Assembly: GCA_002352605.1 (NCBI GenBank)
Contig: DEIP01000183.1
Span: 1,507-18,059 of the forward strand
From: Desulfobacteraceae bacterium UBA2771
GTDB taxonomy: Bacteria; Desulfobacterota; Desulfobacteria; Desulfobacterales; Desulfosarcinaceae
Reading direction: 5' to 3'
DNA length: 16,553 nucleotides
Positions 7,673-15,584 of the stretch are shown here, in pieces. The position numbers and the translations under genes are program-made. Position 1 is the stretch's first letter. Every line of letters starts with the position of its first letter. The notes under the pieces are model-generated. The model was not told the DNA's origin. It ran no database searches and saw only the letters and a list, made by a program, of their open reading frames with translations.

Positions 7673-8137
7673 TCAACCATCATTATAATCGCCGCTATTG
7701 AATTTGGCGATCTCCATCGATGAAAGCATCAACGCCTGATTCATGATTGTTTTCAAGCCGCCCTGCTCCTCCATGGCGCCTGAAATAGCGCTGAGGGATT
7801 CGCTTTCCGATGCCATCTGATGAACCAGCGTTTGGATATCTTTCAATGTGGCACCGTTATCGATCAACTTTTGCCGATAGCTCTCCATGGTATCGATCAG
7901 CCGTTGAACCTGGTCAACGACCCTGTTTGATGAAGGCGAGGGTTCAGACATAAATTGGGCCGGACGAACGTTTGAAACAAAATGCGTCGATTCCGTTTTA
8001 GGGTTTTGAATAGTCGTCGAATCAACCGTTTTTCGGAAAATCGCATCAAACCGGCCTTCTTGTCCCTTATTACAGTTTTCCACCTTGCCGCGTTGTGGAA
8101 TGTTCACAATCGGTTTTTCGGGGTTAATGGTTACCAT
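7673..8137 (-). CDS. Conserved-looking hypothetical protein with helical C-terminal half
   Basis: A 154-aa protein I do not recognise by name. The start is the ATG at 8137: AGGAG lies 6 bases upstream, and the frame's extension to a GTG at 8170 has no such support. The N-terminal 60 residues are polar and proline-rich, likely disordered, with a short FDAIFRKTV segment. From about residue 72 to the end it is predicted helical and acidic, ending in EIAKFNSGDYND, a tail that resembles the ends of other uncharacterised deltaproteobacterial proteins (from memory, unverified). No signal peptide, membrane helix or catalytic motif is visible. It lies alone upstream of the IHF-like gene, 256 bases away, so it may be its own transcription unit. 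Confidence 0.75.
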   Translation of the reverse strand: MVTINPEKPIVNIPQRGKVENCNKGQEGRFDAIFRKTVDSTTIQNPKTESTHFVSNVRPAQFMSEPSPSSNRVVDQVQRLIDTMESYRQKLIDNGATLKDIQTLVHQMASESESLSAISGAMEEQGGLKTIMNQALMLSSMEIAKFNSGDYNDG

Positions 8138-8525
8138 GGGGCTCTCCTGATCAAAAAGTTTTTCTCTCACCGCGTCAACCGCATTGTCGGCGTTAACGGC
8201 CCTGCGACGCGCGCATGCACAATTGTTCCGTCTCTTCTCTGCCGTCGCGGTGTCATTCTAACTGAAAATGAGATCGGAACACCTGCCGCCATCGACCGAC
8301 ATCACAATTCTAAGCAATGATCATGCAAAAAAGTAAAAAAATATATTTAATATCCATGATGCGGATTGGGACACCCGACGCGCCCGGCATTTACGATGGT
8401 TTCCGAATTGAAGATTATCCAGCCATGACGTTTATGCCGCTTGTTTTCAAATGACAACACGAAGCATTCAGGATCCATATCCGGCAAGTTTTAACCCCCC
8501 TCATCGGCAGATTCTGCCATCCATG
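8138..8525. other. Gene-free intergenic region
   Basis: About 390 bases without a credible gene. It holds an A/T-rich block (8327-8352) and a perfect palindrome GGCAGATTCTGCC (8506-8518) just past the stop of the TerB/J-domain gene, with no T tract after it. I found no convincing sigma-70 or sigma-54 promoter for the leftward hypothetical gene. Confidence 0.5.
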
Positions 8526-9281
8526 CTATTTGATTTCCCTGGCGGTTTTGATTTGCTCCCACGCTTCCTGGATCTCACGAAATTTGTCCTGTGCGAAACG
8601 GGTGAACTCCTCGGGCAGCCCCTTTGCGGCGATCTTGTCCGGATGGTATTCCTGCACCCGCTGGCGATAGCACCGTTTCACCTGGTCGTCAGAATCGTCC
8701 GGACTGCATCCCAGCACCGCGTATCTCTTATCCGCCGTCTGGACATACTGCGATTTTAACTGCTCGTAGCGGGAATTGCTGAAATTGAAGGTGTTCACGG
8801 CAGAAAGGATCAGTGATTCCTCCCCATGGGTCATGCCGCCGTCGGACACCGCTACGCGCAAAAGGATATCAATCATGAGCTCCAGCATTTGGGGCTGATT
8901 GTGAAACCGGCCGTAAAACTGGCCGGCAAAATCGGCAAATGTGCCCGGCGCGTTCATGGCCGTTCGAAAAATATTCAAGGCCGCATGACGGCCTTGTGTG
9001 TCAAGCCGTAAATCGCTTTCCATGAACCCTTCCACGGAATCAATCTCTTTTTGTGTCACCCGACCATCTACCTGGGTCAGCTTGGCCAGCATGGAAAAGG
9101 CCGCCACAAAGAATGTCAGCTGATGCTGTTCGACCGATGATAACCGCTGGCGATTGTCGGCGACATCGACGTTGTTTCCTGCATCGAAAGCATGCCCGAA
9201 AGCCGCACCGAATATGGCCCCCAGTGGTCCACCAAGCGCGAATCCAATGGTTCCGCCAACCAGTTTTCCCATCCATCCCAT
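8526..9281 (-). CDS. djlA: DjlA-type co-chaperone: TerB domain plus J domain
   Basis: A 251-aa DnaJ-like co-chaperone that should stimulate DnaK ATPase at the membrane. The N-terminus (residues 7-33) is glycine-rich and hydrophobic (GGTIGFALGGPLGAIFG), like the dimerising membrane segment of DjlA. A TerB-like helical domain covers about 50-175 with acidic motifs TQVDGRVT and SDGGMTHGE at its two halves. The J domain occupies about 186-250 with an intact HPD (213-215). The ATG has a ribosome site AGGAG 9 bases upstream. It is divergent from the membrane coiled-coil genes at 9505, sharing a 223-base intergenic region. E. coli DjlA influences the Rcs envelope stress response; the role here is inferred only. 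Confidence 0.92.
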   Translation of the reverse strand: MGWMGKLVGGTIGFALGGPLGAIFGAAFGHAFDAGNNVDVADNRQRLSSVEQHQLTFFVAAFSMLAKLTQVDGRVTQKEIDSVEGFMESDLRLDTQGRHAALNIFRTAMNAPGTFADFAGQFYGRFHNQPQMLELMIDILLRVAVSDGGMTHGEESLILSAVNTFNFSNSRYEQLKSQYVQTADKRYAVLGCSPDDSDDQVKRCYRQRVQEYHPDKIAAKGLPEEFTRFAQDKFREIQEAWEQIKTAREIK

Positions 9282-9415
9282 GGGGAATTTCTCCTATTTC
9301 AGTTCGATTGAAGGCCATTATTAAATAAAAAACAGTTCTCCCCGTAGCACAAAATAGGGTGGTTGCCAACTGTCGGATGGATTGACCCGGTAACAGAAGA
9401 AGGTTTAGAAAGGGC

Positions 9416-9444
9416 TTGAAATTTATTCATTTCCTTTGTAGCAT
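9416..9444 (+). promoter_or_regulatory. Possible sigma-70 promoter for the coiled-coil/SPFH genes
   Basis: TTGAAA (9416-9421) and TAGCAT (9439-9444) are 17 bases apart, with one and two mismatches to consensus. The site points rightward at the gene starting at 9505. It is weaker than the other promoters in this window. Confidence 0.35.
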
Positions 9445-9504
9445 GAACCGCTGACGTTCCCCCAGACACTTTCTCCAATCCCGTTCTATGAAAGGTTGTC
9501 GCGT

Positions 9505-10308
9505 ATGTCGTCATGGTGGACCAACATGGAATCCGTTGCCGTCTTGAGCAACTGGATGCTGGCGGCGACGGTTGTTTTTGCAGTGCTGACCGGCATCATG
9601 GTTTATTTGACCGCCGGAAAATCAAAACGCACCGCTTATCGGCTCACCGACACCCTCGAATCATCCCGGAAACAAATCAAAGCTCTCGAAAAGGTGGCTG
9701 AAGAGATCCGCAAAGAGTTGCTACAGACCCAGCAGCACCAAGATATCAATCAGCTCAAGTTAAAAACCAGCAGATCCTCCGCACAGGAGTTGCGCCAGGC
9801 ATTATTGGATGCTGGAAAGCGGTTGGAAATTGCCGAGACCGCCATGAAGGAACAGGGCAAGCGAGCAGCCCAAAAGGTCCATCCAGACACCACCCATGGA
9901 CAAGTTGGCGAGACGGAAATCGTTGAAGCCCTTGATATTGAGCTGGAACCTGAGTGCGGTCTTTCGGAAAGCCAGCGCGGACAGCTGATGGACCTGCTTG
10001 ATCCAGGCCCCAAGGGGAATGTGGATATCTTTTGCGTCATGGATGATGAAGGGTCCCAACTGACGGCCGCCCAATTGGAAGCGGTCCTGACTGCCGATGG
10101 CTGGAAAACGAATGGTGTTGCCCAAAGCGCATTTTCCAACCCGCCAAAAGGGCTCGTGCTGGCAGTAAACAGCAAGGAGACCGCACCTTCATACGCTTCA
10201 TTTTTGCAGCGGGTTTTTTCAACCATCGGGATGGCGGTTTCGGCTAAAATCGACAAGAAATATCGTGAATGGTCCCTGACCGTGATCGTGGGCGCCATCG
10301 ATGGATGA
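9505..10308 (+). CDS. Single-pass membrane coiled-coil protein with uncharacterised C-terminal domain
   Basis: A 267-aa protein of unknown function. It starts at the ATG at 9505 (AAAGG 9 bases upstream); a TTG three codons earlier is also open. A short N-terminal stretch is followed by one membrane helix (about residues 13-37) with a basic cytoplasmic side (GKSKRTAYR). A charged coiled coil runs from about 48 to 120, rich in K, E and Q, and an acidic linker reaches about 150. A globular alpha/beta domain covers about 155-267, with patterns such as NVDIFCVMDDEG, the helix AAQLEAVLTADGW and PPKGLVLAVN. This C-terminal pattern resembles domains seen after membrane coiled coils in other bacterial hypotheticals. 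It probably faces the cytoplasm. It shares strand and close spacing with the next two genes. Confidence 0.85.
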   Translation: MSSWWTNMESVAVLSNWMLAATVVFAVLTGIMVYLTAGKSKRTAYRLTDTLESSRKQIKALEKVAEEIRKELLQTQQHQDINQLKLKTSRSSAQELRQALLDAGKRLEIAETAMKEQGKRAAQKVHPDTTHGQVGETEIVEALDIELEPECGLSESQRGQLMDLLDPGPKGNVDIFCVMDDEGSQLTAAQLEAVLTADGWKTNGVAQSAFSNPPKGLVLAVNSKETAPSYASFLQRVFSTIGMAVSAKIDKKYREWSLTVIVGAIDG

Positions 10309-10372
10309 CCCATCGGGCCATTCATCACCCGAATCAACACGAACATAACCTTTAAGTATCGGGGAAAACCCC

Positions 10373-10921
10373 ATGACGGCTGATATCGACCCCCAGAGAA
10401 ATCAATCCGGCCTCGGCACCCGGTTGCCTGTCCTGACCTTGGCATTTGCCGCCCTGACGTTGCTTTTTGCATTGCTTTCAATGATCTTTGGAAGTCGGCT
10501 TAGCACCCTCCAGACCAGTTCCCTGATGGCGCACAACGAAACTGCCGCATCAGGGGCGGCCTCGATGGCGGAGATGAAAACCGCGCTTAAAACTGCCACG
10601 GTTAACCTAAAAACCGCACAGCAAACACTGGAAACGGAGAAAGCAGCGGCCCACCGGCTGCGTAAGCAGATTTCGGTCCTCACGGAAGATCTTGAAAACA
10701 CCCAGGTTGATTTGGCCAAAGCCAACCAAACCATCACCGCGATCAAATCAGCTGGATCGCTTGAGTCGATACTTTCCCTTGAAACGCCCGAGGAGAAGGT
10801 TGACCAGGTGGCACCTTCCGTATTTGCCCCCCCGTCACCCGATATTCCCCCACCGGTTGCTGAAGTGCCAATCACGGATTCACCTCAGGAACTACCGGAA
10901 GCTGCTCCAGCTTCGGATTGA
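10373..10921 (+). CDS. Single-pass membrane coiled-coil protein with proline-rich tail
   Basis: A 182-aa protein without a recognised family. One hydrophobic segment spans about residues 19-41, followed by a long coiled coil (about 60-128) rich in A, K, E, T and Q with few helix breakers. A tail from about 140 is rich in proline and acidic residues (FAPPSPDIPPPVAEV). No signal cleavage site is obvious, so it is probably membrane-anchored. The ATG has GGGGA shortly upstream. It repeats the anchor-plus-coil design of the preceding gene, 64 bases before it, but lacks that gene's C-terminal domain. The two may form hetero-oligomers through their coils; this is inference. Confidence 0.8.
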   Translation: MTADIDPQRNQSGLGTRLPVLTLAFAALTLLFALLSMIFGSRLSTLQTSSLMAHNETAASGAASMAEMKTALKTATVNLKTAQQTLETEKAAAHRLRKQISVLTEDLENTQVDLAKANQTITAIKSAGSLESILSLETPEEKVDQVAPSVFAPPSPDIPPPVAEVPITDSPQELPEAAPASD

Positions 10922-11099
10922 TCCAATTTTTTTCGATACCCACACCCGATGCCCCGGATGTTTGGAAAGGGCGGCTATCGGAAATCCGCAAACATATTTT
11001 TCAGCCGGTCCCAAAATTTCTAAGATCCGGTATTCATGTTTTTCATTTCAGCGCCGATAGTCGATTCAACGCTACTTTGAAGAAAAGGGGAATCGGCTG

Positions 11100-12242
11100 A
11101 TGAAAGGTGACAACCGGGTATTTCTGGAGAACCTGGAGTGGTTTGACGAAAGCGGCAGAGAATTGGTCCACCGACTGCCTGAAAACGGGTCAGGTGAAAT
11201 CAAATGGGGAGCACAGCTCACCGTGCGGGAGAGCCAGGCCGGTATCTTCTACTACAAGGGCAAGGCGGTCGAAGCCTTCGGCCCCGGTCGTCACACCCTG
11301 AAGACCGGCAATATACCCATCCTCACCAAGATTGCCAGCCTTCCCTGGGGCATGACCAGCCCGCTGCGGGCGGAGATGTATTTCGTCAACATGAAGGTTT
11401 TCACCAACCTGAAGTGGGGAACCCGGGATCCGGTCGCCTTCAAAGACGCCGAACTGGGACTGATCCGGCTGCGGGCCTTTGGTGTCTTCAACCTGCGGGT
11501 GGTTCAGCCGGTGCTGTTCATCAACACCATGGTTGGCACCCAGGGCATGTTTACCACCGAAGCGATCGAGGAATACCTCAACCGGGTCGTCGTCTCCCGC
11601 TTCAACGATTACATGGGCGAAACGATCGACTCCATCCTCAACCTGCCGGCCAAATACGATGAGCTATCCGACGGTCTGGCCAAGCGGCTCGAAGCAGATT
11701 TCAAGCATTTTGGTTTGGGCCTGACCCACATCTACATGAACGCTATCACTCCGCCGCCGGATGTACAAAAGGCCATCGATGACCGCAGCCGCATGGGCGT
11801 CTTCGATGACATGAACAAGCTCATGCAGATGAAATCGGCCATGGCCATGGAAAAGGCCTCGGAAGCCGACGGCGACGGCGGCATGGGCATGGGCACCAGT
11901 TTGGGGTTGATGATGCCGGCCATGTTTGCTCAGTATTTCAATGCCGCCGGCAAGGCTTCCCAAGGTGACGGCCCACCGGCATCGGCGGCCGAACCGGCCA
12001 CCTGCCAGGAGTGCCGATGCAGCATCCCGGTGACGGCCAAGTTCTGCCCCATGTGCGGTCATCAGCAGTTGGTTTTTAGCCAGTGCGGCCATTGCGGAAA
12101 AAACCTGGCGCCCAATGCGAAATTCTGTTCTCGCTGCGGACATCCGGCTGGGGAGAAGCCCCAACCGGTCTTTTGTACGACATGCGGTGCTGAAAATCTG
12201 GCCGGGTCAAAATTCTGTACCCGGTGTGGAGAAAAATATTAA
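11100..12242 (+). CDS. SPFH-domain protein with three C-terminal zinc ribbons (YdjI-like)
   Basis: A 380-aa protein of the COG4260 group (often labelled virion core protein or YdjI-like). The SPFH/band-7-like domain covers about residues 35-235, with the family's TVRESQAGIFYYKGKA entry and the FGPGRHTL segment. A methionine- and glycine-rich hinge (240-285) leads to three double-CxxC zinc ribbons: C302/C305 with C316/C319, C329/C332 with C343/C346, and C359/C362 with C373/C376. No membrane helix is seen, so membrane contact, if any, is peripheral. The ATG is preceded by GGGGA 8 bases upstream. A 178-base gap separates it from the preceding gene, leaving room for its own promoter. Family function is unknown; a ring- or sheet-forming scaffold is the usual guess for SPFH proteins. 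Confidence 0.9.
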   Translation: MKGDNRVFLENLEWFDESGRELVHRLPENGSGEIKWGAQLTVRESQAGIFYYKGKAVEAFGPGRHTLKTGNIPILTKIASLPWGMTSPLRAEMYFVNMKVFTNLKWGTRDPVAFKDAELGLIRLRAFGVFNLRVVQPVLFINTMVGTQGMFTTEAIEEYLNRVVVSRFNDYMGETIDSILNLPAKYDELSDGLAKRLEADFKHFGLGLTHIYMNAITPPPDVQKAIDDRSRMGVFDDMNKLMQMKSAMAMEKASEADGDGGMGMGTSLGLMMPAMFAQYFNAAGKASQGDGPPASAAEPATCQECRCSIPVTAKFCPMCGHQQLVFSQCGHCGKNLAPNAKFCSRCGHPAGEKPQPVFCTTCGAENLAGSKFCTRCGEKY

Positions 12243-12270
12243 GGGACTTACGGACGAAACACCCATCTGG

Positions 12271-13680
12271 TTATAGGGAGTACTCCAAAACCGCCCCTTC
12301 GGGGGGTGGGTCTTTCATTTTTTTTGCTAAGGAGAGATTGGCCAGGGCGCCAACCGCCCTTTCAGGCGTAGGATAACTGACAAAGGCACTTGCATCCTCG
12401 ATGGCTGCGACCGCTTTATCCCATCCTTGTGAGGGAAATACAAAACACCCGACAACAGGCTTTTGCTTAGACAAATCCGAGAGCATGGCAGATATTCCCT
12501 CCACAAAAAAACTGTTGGCCTCTCCCAGCACAATAATGATCAAGATAGCCGCAATATCATTGTCCTCACCGATCACTTTCAGAATATTCTTAAAAAGTTC
12601 CAGATCATACCACCACGGTCCCAAATCCACTGGGTTGCTTCGCATTGTCAACGGAGGCAAAATATCGTTGATCCTGTTTTGCAGGGATTTACTGAACGGC
12701 ATCGCCGCCAGGCCGTTGCGCTCCAACGCGTCACAGGCGACTATTGCCGGACCGGCCTGTCCGGAAACAATGGCGGTATTGGCGCCTCCCTCCCACGGGG
12801 GAGCCGCATCGAGAATTTTGACTGCATCGACCAGCTCCTCAACGCTGTTTACGCACAACATCCCCGCCTGGCGAAATCCTGCCGCGTAGATCTCATGGCT
12901 ACCGGTCAAAGTGCCCGTGTGGGAAAGAGAGGCTTCGTTGCTCTGTGCGGCGCTACCCGATTTGAGGACGACGACCGGTTTTTCCCCTCGATACCTTTGG
13001 GCCGTTTCGATCAACTGCCGGGGGTTATCTATCCCTTCCACATACAGGGCAATTACTTGGGTATCAGCGTCCTGCATCAAAAAATCAAGAGCATCGGCAA
13101 AATCGATATTGCATCGATTTCCCAGACCCATGATCTTGCCCAACCCGACATTATTTCGCATAGCCATATATCCAATTAGGTGAGCCACGCCCCCACTCTG
13201 TGAAATCAGAGCCACATTCCCCTTTTTTGCCGCGGAAAAAGCAGGGGTAAAGGAGGCATTCAAGCCGATGCCGAGGTTGAGAATGCCGGGGGTGTTGGGA
13301 CCTATAATAGGAATTCCGGCCCCATTCGCCAAGTCCGCAATCTGTTCTTGAAGGTGTGCCCCATTTTCGTTTCCAACCTCCTTGAATCCGCCCGTAATCA
13401 TCACTATGCCTTTTACCCCTGTTCCAATGCAATCCTTGATTGCATCCAGCACCCGCAGGGCGGGAATTATGATTACCGCCAGATCGACCTGATCGGGCAC
13501 ATCTTTCAGCGAAGTGTGTACCTCAAGGCCCATAATCACACCGCGCTTAGGATTTATCGGAAAAACCTTTCCGGAAAACTCACCATCAATCAAGCTCTTA
13601 AGGACATGAAATCCAGGCTTGCCGGGATCGTGAGACGCTCCGATCAGAGCGACCGTCTTCGGGGAAAACATTGTTCCCAT
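12271..13680 (-). CDS. NDP-forming acyl-CoA synthetase, alpha subunit
   Basis: The CoA-binding and ligase part of an ADP-forming acetyl/acyl-CoA synthetase, which makes acyl-CoA from acid, CoA and ATP or the reverse. From the ATG at 13680 it is 469 aa, the size of a separate alpha subunit. The N-terminal Rossmann CoA-binding domain has VALIGASHDPGKPG (10-23). The succinyl-CoA-ligase-like domains include SQSGG (160-164) and the SHTG motif with the phosphate-carrying histidine (H254). No ATP-grasp (beta) domain is fused, and no beta-subunit gene is in the window, so it needs a partner from elsewhere. AGGAAG lies 9 bases before this ATG; an in-frame ATG at 13731, with GGAG 10 bases upstream, is a possible alternative. 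It follows the thioredoxin gene on the same strand. Confidence 0.88.
   Translation of the reverse strand: MGTMFSPKTVALIGASHDPGKPGFHVLKSLIDGEFSGKVFPINPKRGVIMGLEVHTSLKDVPDQVDLAVIIIPALRVLDAIKDCIGTGVKGIVMITGGFKEVGNENGAHLQEQIADLANGAGIPIIGPNTPGILNLGIGLNASFTPAFSAAKKGNVALISQSGGVAHLIGYMAMRNNVGLGKIMGLGNRCNIDFADALDFLMQDADTQVIALYVEGIDNPRQLIETAQRYRGEKPVVVLKSGSAAQSNEASLSHTGTLTGSHEIYAAGFRQAGMLCVNSVEELVDAVKILDAAPPWEGGANTAIVSGQAGPAIVACDALERNGLAAMPFSKSLQNRINDILPPLTMRSNPVDLGPWWYDLELFKNILKVIGEDNDIAAILIIIVLGEANSFFVEGISAMLSDLSKQKPVVGCFVFPSQGWDKAVAAIEDASAFVSYPTPERAVGALANLSLAKKMKDPPPEGAVLEYSL
12291..12325 (+). terminator. Likely intrinsic terminator of the SPFH gene (UUCG tetraloop)
   Basis: CCGCCCC - TTCG - GGGG(G)TGG forms a 7-bp stem with one bulged G and a UUCG tetraloop, followed after a few bases by a run of eight T. 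It is about 50 bases past the SPFH stop and lies inside the last codons of the convergent acyl-CoA synthetase gene. Confidence 0.5.
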
Positions 13681-13798
13681 ATTTTTCAACTTCCTATTTC
13701 CCCAATTCCGCGTTGCATCTTCACTTTCCATAAAGTTCAATCTCCATACCGATACGAAGCCTCGAAAGAGCGGCCTTTTTCCACATAGACTGAGCCGA

Positions 13799-14029
13799 TT
13801 ATCTGAGCCAGCCGAGGATCTCTTCCTTCTCGGGGATCTTTCCAACTGATTTAACTTCACCGTCGACCACAACGGCCGGCGTACCGAATACGCCGTATCC
13901 GGCGATTTCCATGGTGTCGGTGACCTTTTCCACCGATGCTTGAAGACCGCTTTCGGCTACGGCATCTTTCACAATTTTGGCTGTCTGTTGGCATTTCGGG
14001 CAACCTGGCCCCAAGACTTTTATCTCCAT
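13799..14029 (-). CDS. Small thioredoxin-like CPKC redox protein
   Basis: A 76-aa thioredoxin-fold protein of the redox-active disulfide protein 2 family. The dithiol motif is GPGCPKCQ (C10, C13), and the cis-proline loop is FGTPAVVVDG (48-57). It has no signal peptide. AAGGAG sits 6 bases before the ATG, a strong ribosome site. It lies 65 bases after the permease on the same strand, and this pairing is common in arsenic-type operons. It may reduce metalloid or thiol intermediates or keep the permease or regulator cysteines reduced. Function in this operon is inferred from position. Confidence 0.9.
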   Translation of the reverse strand: MEIKVLGPGCPKCQQTAKIVKDAVAESGLQASVEKVTDTMEIAGYGVFGTPAVVVDGEVKSVGKIPEKEEILGWLR

Positions 14030-14094
14030 GGTTTTCTCCTTGGCCTTCGCTGTTCAGGTTAATGGAAGAACGTGTATATGCAATATCGATAGCC

Positions 14095-15477
14095 CTAAAA
14101 AAAGTGTCCGAAAATCAAGCCGCTGATGGTGGCCATGACAACCACGAGGCCAACAAAAGCTACGGTTTTCCTGGTGCCAAGTACACTTCGGATCACCAGC
14201 ATATTGGGCAGACTCAATGCCGGGCCGGCCAATAGCAGCGCCAGCGCCGGTCCCTTGCCCATCCCCGCACCGATAAGCCCCTGCAGGATAGGTACTTCAG
14301 TAAGGGTCGCAAAGTACATGAACGCGCCGACCACCGAGGCAAAGCAGTTGGCCCAGAATGAATTGCCTCCCACCAGGCCGCTTATCCATGAAGAAGGAAT
14401 GAGTCCCTCGGAACCGGGTTTCCCCAAAAGAAGACCCGCCACCAGAACTCCGGCCAGCAGCAGAGGCATGATTTGTTTGGCAAAATCCCAGGACGCCATG
14501 AACCAGGATTCAGTCTCACCACGAGTGGTTGTCAATAGGCCGACAAATGCGACCAGCCCTATGGAGAATGCGATAAGGGGCTGCCGGGGTATGATCAGGG
14601 CGGGAATGAGGACGGCCATGACGGCAATGATCAGTTTGTAAAGCTTTACACGCATCCACCGGACCATCAGGATGCCCAGAATAGAAGCAAACCCGCCTGC
14701 CAGCAACCACTTCACCGCGAACACAGCCGACCAGATACCACCGGTTTGCGCTGGTTTGCCCCAGGTAGCAGATATCAGTAGGCCCACCATGACAGCAAAC
14801 AACAGGGTGGTCTGCCACAAGGGCCGCTCGACTTCCGGCTCCGGCATGTATGTGGCGGCGGCGACTTTGGCTTCCTCCTCCTTGCGGAACATCAGGTGCA
14901 TGAACAGTCCGATGACGATGCTGAAAATAACGGCCCCTACGGCTCGTGCCAAACCAATCTCGGGTCCCAGTATGCGGGCGGTGAGGATGATGGCCAGGAC
15001 GTTGATGGCCGGGCCGGAATAGAGAAAGGCAATCGCCGGCCCCAAGCCTGCGCCGCGCTTCCAGATTCCGGCGAAGAGGGGCAGCACCGTACAGGAGCAT
15101 ACGGCCAGAACGGAGCCTGACACACTGGCCACACCATACGAAAGGACCTTGGGTGCGCCGGCACCCAGATATTTCATCACCGCTCCCTGGGAAATGAATA
15201 CCGCCACACCACCGGCAATAAAAAACGCGGGAACCAAACAGAGCAGGACATGCTCCTTGGCATACCACTTGGCCAGAGCCAGAGATTCAATAATGGAATG
15301 GGTAAATCTGGCACTATCCACAGGCAGGAAGAAGAACAAGAGAAACCCACCAACAATCAGGCCCAGTGGGCTTACAATGCCTTTCCAATCAATCCGGCTG
15401 GGTTCTTCTTCCTTCTTATCATCGGTTGAAGCTTCTAATGAGCCACCGGTATCGGTCAGCGAAAGGGTTTCACTCAT
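14095..15477 (-). CDS. Two-domain membrane permease, ArsP/DUF318 family
   Basis: An integral membrane efflux permease, 460 aa from the ATG at 15477, which has AAGGAG 9 bases upstream. An earlier in-frame start at 15504 lacks that support. A soluble acidic N-terminus (about 30 residues) is followed by two repeats of membrane helices. The first carries CSCTVLPLFAGIWKRG and the SGPAIN segment, the second LTEVPILQGLIGAG and AGPALSLPN; both are hallmarks of the DUF318/ArsP group. A cytoplasmic loop rich in E and K (RKEEEAK) separates the halves. ArsP members export trivalent organoarsenicals, and relatives handle copper or zinc; the arsR neighbour makes arsenic-type cargo most likely. It is the second gene of the leftward operon. 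Confidence 0.9.
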   Translation of the reverse strand: MSETLSLTDTGGSLEASTDDKKEEEPSRIDWKGIVSPLGLIVGGFLLFFFLPVDSARFTHSIIESLALAKWYAKEHVLLCLVPAFFIAGGVAVFISQGAVMKYLGAGAPKVLSYGVASVSGSVLAVCSCTVLPLFAGIWKRGAGLGPAIAFLYSGPAINVLAIILTARILGPEIGLARAVGAVIFSIVIGLFMHLMFRKEEEAKVAAATYMPEPEVERPLWQTTLLFAVMVGLLISATWGKPAQTGGIWSAVFAVKWLLAGGFASILGILMVRWMRVKLYKLIIAVMAVLIPALIIPRQPLIAFSIGLVAFVGLLTTTRGETESWFMASWDFAKQIMPLLLAGVLVAGLLLGKPGSEGLIPSSWISGLVGGNSFWANCFASVVGAFMYFATLTEVPILQGLIGAGMGKGPALALLLAGPALSLPNMLVIRSVLGTRKTVAFVGLVVVMATISGLIFGHFF

Positions 15478-15554
15478 AATTATTAACTCCTTAATGTACA
15501 CCAAGGCAGAAGGCTTTTATCGGAACAGAGGCCGCTTGTATTTCTTTATATCGT

Positions 15555-15570
15555 TATCTATGCATATATA
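15555..15570. promoter_or_regulatory. Candidate operator between arsR and the permease
   Basis: TATCTATGCATATATA is a near-perfect palindrome (7 of 8 pairs, centre TATGCATA) in the 107-base gap between the arsR stop and the permease start. ArsR-family repressors bind AT-rich dyads of this type. No copy was seen at the arsR promoter itself, which lowers confidence. Confidence 0.3.
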
Positions 15571-15584
15571 GAGGGCGAAAAAAA

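Noticed and set aside
10918..11100. A 60-codon frame between the second coiled-coil gene and the SPFH gene
   Set aside because: It needs a TTG start overlapping the upstream stop, has no ribosome site and unremarkable composition; more likely the SPFH leader.
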